A stretch of DNA of 64,000 nt from a virus. The DNA is taken from the IMG/VR virus record IMGVR_UViG_3300023174_000084, positions 1 to 64,000 of that record; one strand, 5' to 3'. A program made the translations under genes and the position numbers. Below are positions 31,391-38,164 of this stretch, piece by piece (within the stretch, counting starts at the first letter, position 1; each line of letters opens with the position of its first letter). The notes beneath the pieces are model-generated. The model searched no databases. It saw nothing but the letters and a program-made list of their open reading frames with translations, and had not been told where the DNA came from.

Positions 31391-31460
31391 TGGAGCGGTG
31401 GTCTAGATTTGCACTAGATGAGTAAGTTGGACACCTACTCTGGTTCTATACCCCGACCGC
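31391..31460 (-). tRNA. Degenerate tRNA-Gly-like element (TCC anticodon), possible pseudo-tRNA
   Basis: A 70-base minus-strand structure. The acceptor GCGGTCG/CCACCGC has one mismatch, the discriminator is T and CCA is encoded, as in tRNA-Gly. The anticodon stem GTAGG/CTTAC has a G:T pair and the loop is TGTCCAA, which puts TCC in the anticodon but G at position 33. The T stem TCTAG/CTAGA is perfect with a loop TGCAAAT, so T55 is G. The D arm is reduced to three pairs. A perfect sigma70 promoter ends just before it. It may be a decayed or unusual tRNA, or another small RNA. Confidence 0.4.
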
Positions 31461-31468
31461 ATAATGAA

Positions 31469-31497
31469 ATTATAACATTATATAGGTTGATTGTCAA
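31469..31497 (-). promoter_or_regulatory. Sigma70-type promoter for the tRNA/GroES cluster
   Basis: The minus strand reads TTGACA, 17 bases, TATAAT, inside the 3' end of the metallopeptidase gene. The predicted start point lies one or two bases before the tRNA-like element at 31460. It would drive the tRNA-like RNA, the 54-residue gene, tRNA-Thr and the GroES-like gene. Confidence 0.8.
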
Positions 31498-32014
31498 TAG
31501 CTATTTGTGGTATATTTCGCCAAGCAATTGGTTCTGGTGTTAATGGTGCATCCGGATTACGAACATCACTAAACACTTCCCATAATTTTTCTTTAATAGC
31601 AAACTTGGTAAATAAACCCGATGATAAACCAAAAGCTTCAACTTCCCATGGTTCATCATAATAATTTAAATTTTCTGTAATTCTTTGGCCACGCCAACGG
31701 GTGCCATACTCATTCATTTCATTATAGGCATATTGTTTAACATGAACCATTTCATGGGCTAATGTTTCCAATATGTCATGTGAACCTATAATAGGATTCA
31801 ATTCTATTTGAAATTCTCTAGGTTTATTACTTTCGTTATAATTTAACACATCAGCATAACCTAAAACATCCAACTTTGAGTCAAACTTGATCCGAACATA
31901 AATGTTTTCCAACATTTTCGGTGTCATTAATTGTTCAGCATAAAAAAGAGCAGCTTTCTTCACAAAAGGGCGAAAGCGCTTTTTATCGGGACATCCGATT
32001 ATACTGAGCTGCAT
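31478..32014 (-). CDS. SprT-like zinc metallopeptidase domain protein
   Basis: A 178-residue protein with the zinc motif H87-E88-M-V-H91 in LAHEMVHVKQYA, and a downstream YYDEPWEVEAFG (about 119-130) whose glutamate may be the third ligand. Such SprT/zincin domains in phages may act on host proteins or DNA-protein cross-links. No signal peptide is present. The ribosome site TAGGAG precedes the ATG. The 55-base gap to the dCMP deaminase gene holds nothing clear. Confidence 0.75.
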   Translation of the reverse strand: MQLSIIGCPDKKRFRPFVKKAALFYAEQLMTPKMLENIYVRIKFDSKLDVLGYADVLNYNESNKPREFQIELNPIIGSHDILETLAHEMVHVKQYAYNEMNEYGTRWRGQRITENLNYYDEPWEVEAFGLSSGLFTKFAIKEKLWEVFSDVRNPDAPLTPEPIAWRNIPQIAIDNQPI

Positions 32015-32069
32015 CTGAGGTTTCTCCTAATGAAAAACAACCAATACTTCTCAAATATTTAGGTGCTCT

Positions 32070-32516
32070 CTAGATTTCACCAGGTGAAATTTGTTCTACT
32101 TGAACACCACATTTGTTTAAGAAGTTTATGCCGATGGTATCTCGGTAAGAATTACGGTAATATACTTTTTTGATACCAGCGGTATAAACTTGTTTCGCAC
32201 AATGAATACACGGTGCATGGGTTAGGAACATTGTGGAACCATCTCCAGATTCACTGCCTTTGGCCAGTTTAGCGATAGCATTAGCCTCTGCGTGGATGAC
32301 TTCATCCTTGGTTTTGGTGATAGTACCGCCATCTTCTAGGTATTCTATTACTTCTTCACATTCATTGGTCCATCCGGCAGGCATGCCATTATAACCAATG
32401 GATATAATCCTATCATCTTTGACAATGATAGCGCCTACTTGTAATCGTTTTGCGGATGATAATTTGGAGAATCTTTCCGCCACATCCATATAAGCATTAA
32501 TAAATTTTTGTTTCAT
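32070..32516 (-). CDS. cd: Deoxycytidylate (dCMP) deaminase
   Basis: A 148-residue zinc enzyme. The catalytic HAE motif is H75-A-E77 and the zinc cysteines are C103 and C106 in APCIHC. It converts dCMP to dUMP and thereby supplies thymidylate precursors for an AT-rich genome. The ATG is only four bases after the CCA of the upstream tRNA, and no ribosome site is visible apart from the tRNA tail. The gene is about 45 residues shorter than T4 Cd but keeps the core. Confidence 0.93.
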   Translation of the reverse strand: MKQKFINAYMDVAERFSKLSSAKRLQVGAIIVKDDRIISIGYNGMPAGWTNECEEVIEYLEDGGTITKTKDEVIHAEANAIAKLAKGSESGDGSTMFLTHAPCIHCAKQVYTAGIKKVYYRNSYRDTIGINFLNKCGVQVEQISPGEI

Positions 32517-32520
32517 ATTT

Positions 32521-32597
32521 TGGTGGGCCTTGTAGGACTCGAACCTACGACCAAAGGATTATGAGTCCTCTGCTCTAACCAACTGAGCTAAAGGCCC
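32521..32597 (-). tRNA. tRNA with CAT anticodon (Met or Ile2)
   Basis: A perfect 77-base cloverleaf: acceptor GGGCCTT/AAGGCCC, D arm GCTC/GAGC, anticodon stem GAGGA/TCCTT with loop CTCATAA (CAT), T stem GTAGG/CCTAC with loop TTCGAGT, discriminator A and CCA encoded. CAT tRNAs are either elongator Met or, if the C34 is lysidinylated, Ile reading AUA. The body resembles both groups, so I leave the identity open. AUA codons are frequent in AT-rich genes here. Confidence 0.9.
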
Positions 32598-32604
32598 CTT
32601 TGGT

Positions 32605-32775
32605 TTACCAAGATCCGTTATCAAACCATATTCGTATAGTGATAGGCAATAATTCTAAAACAAATGCATCTGTTTCCCAAACTTCATTTGTTTTATTATA
32701 GGCACAGTTAATACGCCAGTGAAATGGATTTAATTTGATTGTAATATTACAACCAGAATATTTTAACCAATTCAT
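32605..32775 (-). CDS. 56-residue unknown protein
   Basis: The ORF reads MNWLKYSGCNITIKLNPFHW and ends IRIWFDNGSW. Its ATG overlaps the stop of the 76-residue gene (ATGA), and its stop lies seven bases before the CAT tRNA. Aromatic and tryptophan content is high. No family is recognised, but coupling supports a real gene. Confidence 0.6.
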   Translation of the reverse strand: MNWLKYSGCNITIKLNPFHWRINCAYNKTNEVWETDAFVLELLPITIRIWFDNGSW

Positions 32776-33002
32776 TTAAATATTTCCAATGTAGGATCTG
32801 GAATATTAAATTGTCCACGAATATATTTGTCTTTTAACATTTCAGGAATAGTGAGGTATGGTTCTTGTAAAATAAATGGACAAGGTCCACTCCACTTGTT
32901 ATTGGCCAAAAATGATTTGAACAATTCAACATCTTTTTTATTCTTTGGATCAAAAGTTCTTTTTTGATTATGAAGTAATTGATAATTTGTAAGAATGGTC
33001 AT
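32772..33002 (-). CDS. 76-residue unknown protein
   Basis: The product (MTILTNYQLLHNQKRTFDPK, ending in IPDPTLEIFK) is mixed and soluble, with no motif that I know. It overlaps the genes on both sides by four bases, so the three small genes form one coupled unit with the strong promoter at 33206. Confidence 0.6.
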   Translation of the reverse strand: MTILTNYQLLHNQKRTFDPKNKKDVELFKSFLANNKWSGPCPFILQEPYLTIPEMLKDKYIRGQFNIPDPTLEIFK

Positions 33003-33199
33003 TTCACATACTCCATGCTATCTTTTTTCATATAATGAACTACTTGATTCTTTTTTGGATCAGGCATTTGCTTTACAACAGCAATAAATTTCTCACCATC
33101 AATTTCTTCAATTGGCCAATTCGAATAAGTATAGTAGATATCCGTGCCATTTCTGGCACGAACTTTTTTGAGAACGGATTTAGATTTCACATTTTTCAT
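32999..33199 (-). CDS. 66-residue conserved-looking protein at a strong promoter
   Basis: The product (KKVRARNGTDIYYTYSNWPI, then EEIDGEKFIAVVKQMPD and a DSMEYVK end) resembles a small family in T4-like cyanophages, function unknown. The ATG is six bases after a perfect TATAAT box, which puts the predicted transcription start at the ATG itself, so the mRNA may be leaderless. Confidence 0.65.
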   Translation of the reverse strand: MKNVKSKSVLKKVRARNGTDIYYTYSNWPIEEIDGEKFIAVVKQMPDPKKNQVVHYMKKDSMEYVK

Positions 33200-33205
33200 A
33201 ATATA

Positions 33206-33234
33206 ATTATAACAGATTTATAGGAGGTTGTCAA
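33206..33234 (-). promoter_or_regulatory. Sigma70-type promoter with -35 in a palindrome
   Basis: The minus strand reads TTGACA, 17 bases, TATAAT. It drives the three coupled small genes downstream. The -35 hexamer lies in the loop of a perfect 9-bp inverted repeat. Confidence 0.85.
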
Positions 33235-33244
33235 GACCTCCTAT
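33220..33244. repeat. Inverted repeat, candidate operator
   Basis: ATAGGAGGT and ACCTCCTAT form a perfect nine-base inverted repeat separated by seven bases that contain the -35 hexamer. It could be an operator that blocks the promoter. As RNA on either strand it also makes a hairpin, but there is no T-run, so a terminator is less likely. Confidence 0.5.
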
Positions 33245-33249
33245 AATTA

Positions 33250-33324
33250 TTACCGAGGTTTAGTTTTTTGTGGATAATTCAACTGTTCCCATTCCTCATC
33301 GGATACAGGCCACCAGTTACTCAT
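33250..33324 (-). CDS. 24-residue microprotein coupled to Hsp20
   Basis: The ORF (MSNWWPVSDEEWEQLNYPQK, basic end) starts inside the Hsp20 stop as ATGAGTAA. It has three tryptophans and is acidic in the middle. Coupling and clean codons favour a real microprotein, but 24 residues are too few to judge. Confidence 0.4.
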   Translation of the reverse strand: MSNWWPVSDEEWEQLNYPQKTKPR

Positions 33325-33781
33325 CTTTCTTTTCCTTGATGGTAATCTTTTTAATGGTATCTTGAGCCTGCACAAGATTTTCCAACCAAACACGCAACAT
33401 ACCATTTACCATTTCGGCTTGACCAATTTCAATCTTGTCAGCCAATGTAAATGAACGTGTAAAGTCACGGTTAGCAATTCCCTTAAATAAGAAATTTTCA
33501 TCTTCTTTAAGTTCATTCTCTTTTGCAGAACCTTTGATGACCAACTTATTACCTTCAAGTGTGATTTCAATATCAGACTTGGCAAAACCAGCAACTGCCA
33601 TTTCAATGACATACTTGTTTTTGCTTACTTGTTTGATATTGTATGGGGGATATGATGGAACATTCTTGGCAACGTTTTTGGTTACTTCTTCAATATCCTT
33701 AAAGAATTTATCGTAACCAACGGTGAATGGATCCAACGATTTATGAAAGTCAAATAGACTTGGTAATAGACTTGTAGTCAT
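33317..33781 (-). CDS. hsp20: Small heat-shock protein (Hsp20/alpha-crystallin)
   Basis: A 154-residue protein with an alpha-crystallin domain at about 45-145: YVIEMAVAGFAKSDIEITL, then LVIKGSAK and RDFTRSFTL, all typical. The N-terminal SLLPSLFDFHKSL-type segment may mediate oligomers. It would hold unfolded proteins during infection and is common in T4-like cyanophages. The gene has a leader with an early promoter, an embedded late box and a GC hairpin. Ribosome site AAGGAG is clear. Confidence 0.92.
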   Translation of the reverse strand: MTTSLLPSLFDFHKSLDPFTVGYDKFFKDIEEVTKNVAKNVPSYPPYNIKQVSKNKYVIEMAVAGFAKSDIEITLEGNKLVIKGSAKENELKEDENFLFKGIANRDFTRSFTLADKIEIGQAEMVNGMLRVWLENLVQAQDTIKKITIKEKKDE

Positions 33782-33812
33782 GCTTAGTTCTCCTTATTTT
33801 AAGCGAGTTAAT

Positions 33813-33841
33813 CAAAAATTGCGGCCTCATTGAGCACCGCA
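33813..33841 (-). terminator. Hairpin and T-run in the Hsp20 leader (terminator or leader stem-loop)
   Basis: On the minus strand TGCGG...CCGCA encloses an inner CTCA/TGAG pairing and is followed by ATTTTTGATT. It sits after RegA and before Hsp20, about at the predicted start point of the Hsp20 promoter. It may terminate RegA-operon transcripts or form a protective 5' stem-loop. The ribosome site is not sequestered, so a thermosensor is not supported. Confidence 0.45.
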
Positions 33842-33846
33842 CCATA

Positions 33847-33875
33847 AGTATATTAGTATTTATACTACTTGTCAA
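33847..33875 (-). promoter_or_regulatory. Overlapping early (sigma70) and late promoter before Hsp20
   Basis: The minus strand carries TTGACA, 17 bases, TATACT (33847-33875). Within the spacer lies a perfect TATAAATA late box (33857-33864). The pair would allow Hsp20 to be made from both early and late transcription. Confidence 0.65.
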
Positions 33876-34279
33876 TAGTCCTGAGTTTTTTTACCAATAT
33901 TATATTTTGGTACTAATTGCCAATCGTCCTTCTCTTTATGAGATAATATCTTGATTTGACTAAGGAAAATAGGTGGTGGATTCTCAATCTGTTGTTTTCG
34001 GACAACAGTTACCAGACCCCAATCTTCCAATAGTTTTACTATGGCATTCCTACGGGATAAGTCATTTTCGGTAATATCAGTTGGTTTGCCATCCAAGGCA
34101 AACAATTCTTTAAAGTGGACAATATAGTATTGACCTCTTTTGTGTAGTATATGACACGATTGGAATAGAGTCCTGTCTTTTTTCGAAGCCACACCAATGC
34201 GTGTGAGGGTTTCACGGACTTTGAGGAAATCGTCTTGTTCATTCAAAGTCACTTCAACTAAATCAGTAATGTTAATCAT
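33872..34279 (-). CDS. regA: Translational repressor RegA
   Basis: A 135-residue RNA-binding protein. Its place directly after gp62, as in T4, and the sequence (MINITDLVEVTLNEQDDF, then SRRNAIVKLLEDWGLV) identify it. It represses translation of early mRNAs at their start regions. Its start overlaps gp62 by four bases. Confidence 0.88.
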   Translation of the reverse strand: MINITDLVEVTLNEQDDFLKVRETLTRIGVASKKDRTLFQSCHILHKRGQYYIVHFKELFALDGKPTDITENDLSRRNAIVKLLEDWGLVTVVRKQQIENPPPIFLSQIKILSHKEKDDWQLVPKYNIGKKTQDY

Positions 34280-34659
34280 GTTCCGCCTTTATCTGTTCTT
34301 CTTTTTATTTCAGCGATTTGTTCATCATTAAGAATACGCAAAGCTTCCTTAGCCTTCTGGTTAGAGTAACCGAAGTAGGTTTTTACACATTCTATGTTTT
34401 TATCGACCTCTGATTTCTGCCACGGTTGAAATTTCCGTTTCATAGGTCTGATGGTATTTAGAAGATACGAATATTGAAGGTCTTTTTCCAACTCCGGGTA
34501 AAGGTTCATCTCATTGGCATATAAAACACAGTCGATATGGTATGACAAGGCTCTATTGACCACAAAGGGTGTGTAGTCTTTGGCATCTATATCATCGTGT
34601 ATTACAGACTTCTTAGTTTGAAGAATAGACGGTATAATTTCTTTGAATAGATCAGGCAT
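34276..34659 (-). CDS. gp62: Clamp loader small subunit gp62
   Basis: A 127-residue helical protein. FVVNRALSYHIDCVLYANEM (about 32-51) fits the gp62 family, and its position between gp44 and RegA is that of T4, although a methyltransferase gene is inserted before it. It pairs with gp44 to load the gp45 clamp. T4 gp62 is about 187 residues; short forms are usual in aquatic relatives. Confidence 0.85.
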   Translation of the reverse strand: MPDLFKEIIPSILQTKKSVIHDDIDAKDYTPFVVNRALSYHIDCVLYANEMNLYPELEKDLQYSYLLNTIRPMKRKFQPWQKSEVDKNIECVKTYFGYSNQKAKEALRILNDEQIAEIKRRTDKGGT

Positions 34660-35347
34660 GATTTATCTTATCAAAATTGCAAGGAGTTAAATCTCCAATA
34701 AAAAATTTATGACAAAAATCAAATAATTCTTTTTCACTTAAATTTGGAAGTGTTTTCATTTCGTAATATTTTTTAAGATTATTATAAATTTTATTTAAAG
34801 GTAATCCCACATAATTTCTATAATGCATACACAAGATATATTCCAATGGCCAAAACCAGCTGGTCTCACAATTCACATTATCCATAATTATTTTAGAAAA
34901 ATTTATATATTCGTATATTGGCAAATTATCCGCATAACTGTCAATTAAAAGTGTATCACATTTTCCAACAAAAGAACGAGCATCAATGTTAATAACATTA
35001 ATCTTTTCCATGATTTCAGGATTAAATTTTTTATGATAGTCTATTACTAATTTATTTGACTCCAATACTGTTATTTTTGTAACATTTTGATTATTCAATA
35101 ACCAATTTTCTCTTAGAGCAAATCCTAATCCTGTGCAAATACAATGCCCTTTAGCCAATTTGAAATGTGAGTATATTTCAAAAACTTCTCTTAAAGATTT
35201 GTCCCAGACCATAAATTGCTGGCCATTTTGTTGCATTATCCAAGTATCTTGAAATTTTTTAATGCTTAATTCATGAATGTCACTTTCAACAATTTGTGGT
35301 TCTTTGAATCCTAAATCATATAAAAAATTTTCATTTAACAAATTCAT
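34652..35347 (-). CDS. Spermidine-synthase/methyltransferase-like protein inserted in the replication operon
   Basis: A 231-residue Rossmann-type protein. CICTGLGFALRENWLLNN (about 68-85) is the glycine-rich SAM loop, VLESNKLVIDYHK the strand-2 acidic residue, and CDTLLIDSYAD (about 129-139) the strand-4 motif. A substrate cannot be assigned. It overlaps gp62 by eight bases and gp44 by four, so it fits seamlessly where T4 has none. It is likely a moron acquired by recombination. Confidence 0.6.
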   Translation of the reverse strand: MNLLNENFLYDLGFKEPQIVESDIHELSIKKFQDTWIMQQNGQQFMVWDKSLREVFEIYSHFKLAKGHCICTGLGFALRENWLLNNQNVTKITVLESNKLVIDYHKKFNPEIMEKINVINIDARSFVGKCDTLLIDSYADNLPIYEYINFSKIIMDNVNCETSWFWPLEYILCMHYRNYVGLPLNKIYNNLKKYYEMKTLPNLSEKELFDFCHKFFIGDLTPCNFDKINHA

Positions 35348-36276
35348 TTAAACTCACAGTCAACCATAATTTCTGTTAAACAAGCAATCAAATTAATCTC
35401 TGCATCAGCAACAAAAGCAGCCTGATATTGATACTTAGCAAGAATTAAAACCAACTGTGGAACAGATTGTGGTTTTAACTGTTCATATAAACTGTCGTAT
35501 AGTTTACGGAAGATTCTGGCTGGATCATTGTCAAGATTGTTAGTGACCCATTTCCTGGCGGAGGCGAAGTCTTTTTCTTTGAGGGCTCGAAGTAAATCAG
35601 CAAGTTGTATATCACTAACACTAGAAAGAATATCTTTGCCAATTGAACCAGAAACTGAATGTCGTTGAAGTTCATTAAGAATTCTCCGATTATCCGGAAA
35701 ATGTTTTGTAATGATTGCAGCCACGACTTCTTTATCATATGTAATTCCTTCTTGCTGTAATATCCATTCTACTCGTTTAAAGAATTGAGATGCCATCTTT
35801 GGCTTCTGTCCGTTAATTTTAAAATCAATAACGGTGCATCGAGAATGAATCGGATCAATAATACGATTCTTAAAATTACAAGTAAAAATGAAAGAGCAAT
35901 TAGAAGCAAACTCCTCGATTGCACCACGCATTGCAGGTTGAGTTGAATTTGGATTCAGATAATCTGCTTCGTCAATGATAATGACTTTGCGGCCACCCAT
36001 CAAAGAGACCGATGAAGCATAATTTTTGATTTTGGTTCGTAAAACATCAATACCCGATTCGTCAGAACCATTGATGATAATATAATCACAACCTACTTCT
36101 TCACAGAGAGCTTTGGCGATAGTAGTTTTACCAACACCAGCCGAACCTGAAAGAAGTAGATTAGGTATTTCTTTACGATTTACATATTCTTGAAATGTGG
36201 ATTTGATTGTATCAGGTAAGATACAATCTTCCACTTTAGATGGTCGATACTTTTCGACCCATAATAAATGTTCCAT
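35344..36276 (-). CDS. gp44: Clamp loader large subunit gp44 (AAA+ ATPase)
   Basis: A 310-residue AAA+ protein. Walker A is GSAGVGKT (about 44-51), Walker B is VIIIDEADYL (about 97-106), and the SRC sensor is in HSRCTV. It loads the gp45 sliding clamp onto DNA with gp62. Motifs WVEKYRP at the start and KMASQFFKRVEWIL later are typical of the T4 family. Confidence 0.95.
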   Translation of the reverse strand: MEHLLWVEKYRPSKVEDCILPDTIKSTFQEYVNRKEIPNLLLSGSAGVGKTTIAKALCEEVGCDYIIINGSDESGIDVLRTKIKNYASSVSLMGGRKVIIIDEADYLNPNSTQPAMRGAIEEFASNCSFIFTCNFKNRIIDPIHSRCTVIDFKINGQKPKMASQFFKRVEWILQQEGITYDKEVVAAIITKHFPDNRRILNELQRHSVSGSIGKDILSSVSDIQLADLLRALKEKDFASARKWVTNNLDNDPARIFRKLYDSLYEQLKPQSVPQLVLILAKYQYQAAFVADAEINLIACLTEIMVDCEFK

Positions 36277-36311
36277 TCACACACCTCATAATAAAATAAT
36301 ACAACAAAATA

Positions 36312-36503
36312 CTACTCAATTTGTCCTTGCAAGACACCAACAACATCAATCTGTGATTCTTCAACGGCAACTGAACCGTTAACTAAACTAATTGCTGTTT
36401 TATCCTTTAAGTCACCTTCTACAATTGGAAAAATAGCCACAACATATTTTGGATTAACGGCAACTTGTTTTTTTGAAACTACATCAGTGAAATAAACTAA
36501 CAT
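36312..36503 (-). CDS. 63-residue small beta-rich protein next to the clamp
   Basis: The product (LVYFTDVVSKKQVAVNPKYV, then AISLVNGSVAVEESQIDVVG) is beta-rich and weakly resembles FlbD-type small domains, with a VN...I pattern. It lies two bases after gp45 in the operon order of T4-like cyanophages. Function unknown. Confidence 0.6.
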   Translation of the reverse strand: MLVYFTDVVSKKQVAVNPKYVVAIFPIVEGDLKDKTAISLVNGSVAVEESQIDVVGVLQGQIE

Positions 36504-36505
36504 AA

Positions 36506-37180
36506 TTATCCTTCAAACTTAGATTCTTTGGATTCAGTTGCAACCCAATATTGAATATCAACAGACTTGTTTTTAAACGTAGCCAAACCTTTTGCAGAGA
36601 TTTCAACATCATATGCACCAGGAATCATTTTAAGATTATCGGTCAAAAATACCATCTTAAAGTTCTTGCCGTTGCCTTCACCAACTTCAATAGAATTGGT
36701 GTGTGCTGAATCATCTTTAGCGTTGAATGTGGTCAGTTTAATTGAACCACCATCAGACTCAACAGCGATGTGTGGTGATTGCAGAATAGAAGCACTCTTT
36801 AACAAATCGGAGAAATCTTCTTTAGTGAGTGTGAAAGTAACATCAACCGATGGCAAACTTAATTCTTTGTCTGGTGCGGTGACAATCATTTCTTTGGCTG
36901 TCTTACGATACTTGGTTGATTTCTTAGTACCACTTTTGAAGATGACATTTTTATCATCAAATTCAATCTCGGTATTATCAAACATAGAATGAACCGACAA
37001 GAATTGATTTAAATCATACACACAGAAATCTTGTGGAAATTCATCTTTTAGTGTGGCTTTGGCAAGAACAGTTTTGCCAGATGACATGGTACGAATTGTA
37101 TTACCTTTCTTAAACTCAATACCAGAGTTGATTGTTGCAAAATTTTTCAATACATCAAGTGTATCTTTAGTTAACTTCAT
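36506..37180 (-). CDS. gp45: Sliding clamp gp45
   Basis: I prefer the ATG at 37180 (MKLTKDTLDVLKNFATINSG) because GGAG lies seven bases upstream, although an ATG 12 bases earlier is in frame. The 224-residue product is a clamp with the two-domain T4 pattern (T4 gp45 has 228). It tethers polymerase and, with gp55 and gp33, activates late transcription. A TTGACA/TATGAT promoter lies directly upstream, giving a leader of about 20 bases. Confidence 0.93.
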   Translation of the reverse strand: MKLTKDTLDVLKNFATINSGIEFKKGNTIRTMSSGKTVLAKATLKDEFPQDFCVYDLNQFLSVHSMFDNTEIEFDDKNVIFKSGTKKSTKYRKTAKEMIVTAPDKELSLPSVDVTFTLTKEDFSDLLKSASILQSPHIAVESDGGSIKLTTFNAKDDSAHTNSIEVGEGNGKNFKMVFLTDNLKMIPGAYDVEISAKGLATFKNKSVDIQYWVATESKESKFEG

Positions 37181-37209
37181 TTGATTCTCCATTATGTAAA
37201 AGTCCTTTA

Positions 37210-37238
37210 ATCATACTACATTCAAAATACATTGTCAA
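37210..37238 (-). promoter_or_regulatory. Sigma70-type promoter of the clamp operon
   Basis: The minus strand reads TTGACA, 17 bases, TATGAT. It lies in the short gap between the MazZ-like gene and gp45 and would start the clamp and clamp-loader operon early. Confidence 0.8.
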
Positions 37239-37239
37239 G

Positions 37240-37638
37240 TTATTCTTTGGAATACTTAACATCATGCTCATACAAAAACATTAGGCAACACATGGCGTGT
37301 GCTAAGTGGTGTATACCAGATTCAGGATCAACTTGTTCGCCTTGTTTCCAAGCCCAAACATGCCGTTGTAAGGCATCAAAATACCTGCGTTTAGAATCAG
37401 GCACTTTTTGCCAGTTATCTCGTTCATATTTCTGAGCACCAAAGGTTAACACTTTAACCGTTTCTTCTAGTGCGAGTGGTGGTAATAAACCATATTCTAA
37501 TTTACCACCATCAAATTTACGGCCGATAGGTAAAGGTGGATTCAATTGTAAAGATTCGGTATATTTTTTCATCTCTGGTGAAGCCAAAGCGACATTATCA
37601 TCTGTGCCACGGTTACCCATACTGTCTTGCCAGGCCAT
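37240..37638 (-). CDS. dATP/dGTP diphosphohydrolase-like protein (MazZ/DUF5664 type)
   Basis: A 132-residue protein. KFDGGKLEYGLLPPLAL (about 41-57) and FGAQKYERDNW (about 66-76), followed by an HVWAWKQGE and SGIHHLAHA stretch, match the MazG-related family that includes MazZ of cyanophage S-2L. Members hydrolyse dNTPs to monophosphates. The helical bundle fits MazG folds. No PurZ or DatZ partner is visible here, so modified-base synthesis is not implied. Confidence 0.75.
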   Translation of the reverse strand: MAWQDSMGNRGTDDNVALASPEMKKYTESLQLNPPLPIGRKFDGGKLEYGLLPPLALEETVKVLTFGAQKYERDNWQKVPDSKRRYFDALQRHVWAWKQGEQVDPESGIHHLAHAMCCLMFLYEHDVKYSKE

Positions 37639-37654
37639 TACATTTCTCCAAACA

Positions 37655-38164
37655 TTAATTCGTTTCTTTTAATTTAAAGGCAACAGTCACTCTTAACTCT
37701 TTACAATGCCTTGTGGGTTCTAATCCAGCGTGTAGAATCGATGAGTTAAAAAGTAAACCTGTATTTGGAATAGGAGACTGTTTATAGATATTATCATTAT
37801 TGACAAAAATAGTTTCTCCACCCCAAATATAATTCCACCAAGGATTTACATAATATAAAAAAGTTTTATATGTATCATCATTAAATTCATTATCTGTATG
37901 TAAAGATCCACACATTCCATAGGTTTGGCCATTTGCATACACTTGTATCAAATCAAACTTTTTATTAGAAAGTTTTTCAATTTTAGACAACATATTTTCT
38001 GTAAAAAAAACATCTTTGATCAGATCCATATAGAATATGGTAAATTCCTCATTACGATCAATACTGCATCCACAAAATTCCCAAGAATTTCCGTTGACTG
38101 TTTTTTTTACAACATATTCATGTTCTTCTTTTGATAAGAAGTTTGAATATTCTTTGATAAACAT
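37655..38164 (-). CDS. 2OG-Fe(II) dioxygenase
   Basis: A 169-residue oxygenase. The iron motif is H-x-D in GSLHTDNEF (about 90-98) and the distal histidine lies in SILHAGLEP (about 146-154) with the 2-oxoglutarate arginine in CKELRVTVAF. WGGETIFVNN is the typical strand between. Substrate unknown. It shares a one-base overlap with the glycosyltransferase gene upstream. Confidence 0.8.
   Translation of the reverse strand: MFIKEYSNFLSKEEHEYVVKKTVNGNSWEFCGCSIDRNEEFTIFYMDLIKDVFFTENMLSKIEKLSNKKFDLIQVYANGQTYGMCGSLHTDNEFNDDTYKTFLYYVNPWWNYIWGGETIFVNNDNIYKQSPIPNTGLLFNSSILHAGLEPTRHCKELRVTVAFKLKETN

Noticed and set aside
31391-31460. The plus-strand reading of the tRNA-like element with a GGA (Ser) anticodon.
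   Set aside because: Its anticodon stem has an A:C mismatch that becomes G:T on the minus strand, no long variable arm as tRNA-Ser needs, no CCA, and it opposes all nearby genes.
33813-33841. An RNA thermometer in the Hsp20 leader.
   Set aside because: The hairpin does not include the ribosome site, and no complementary anti-site sequence is visible.
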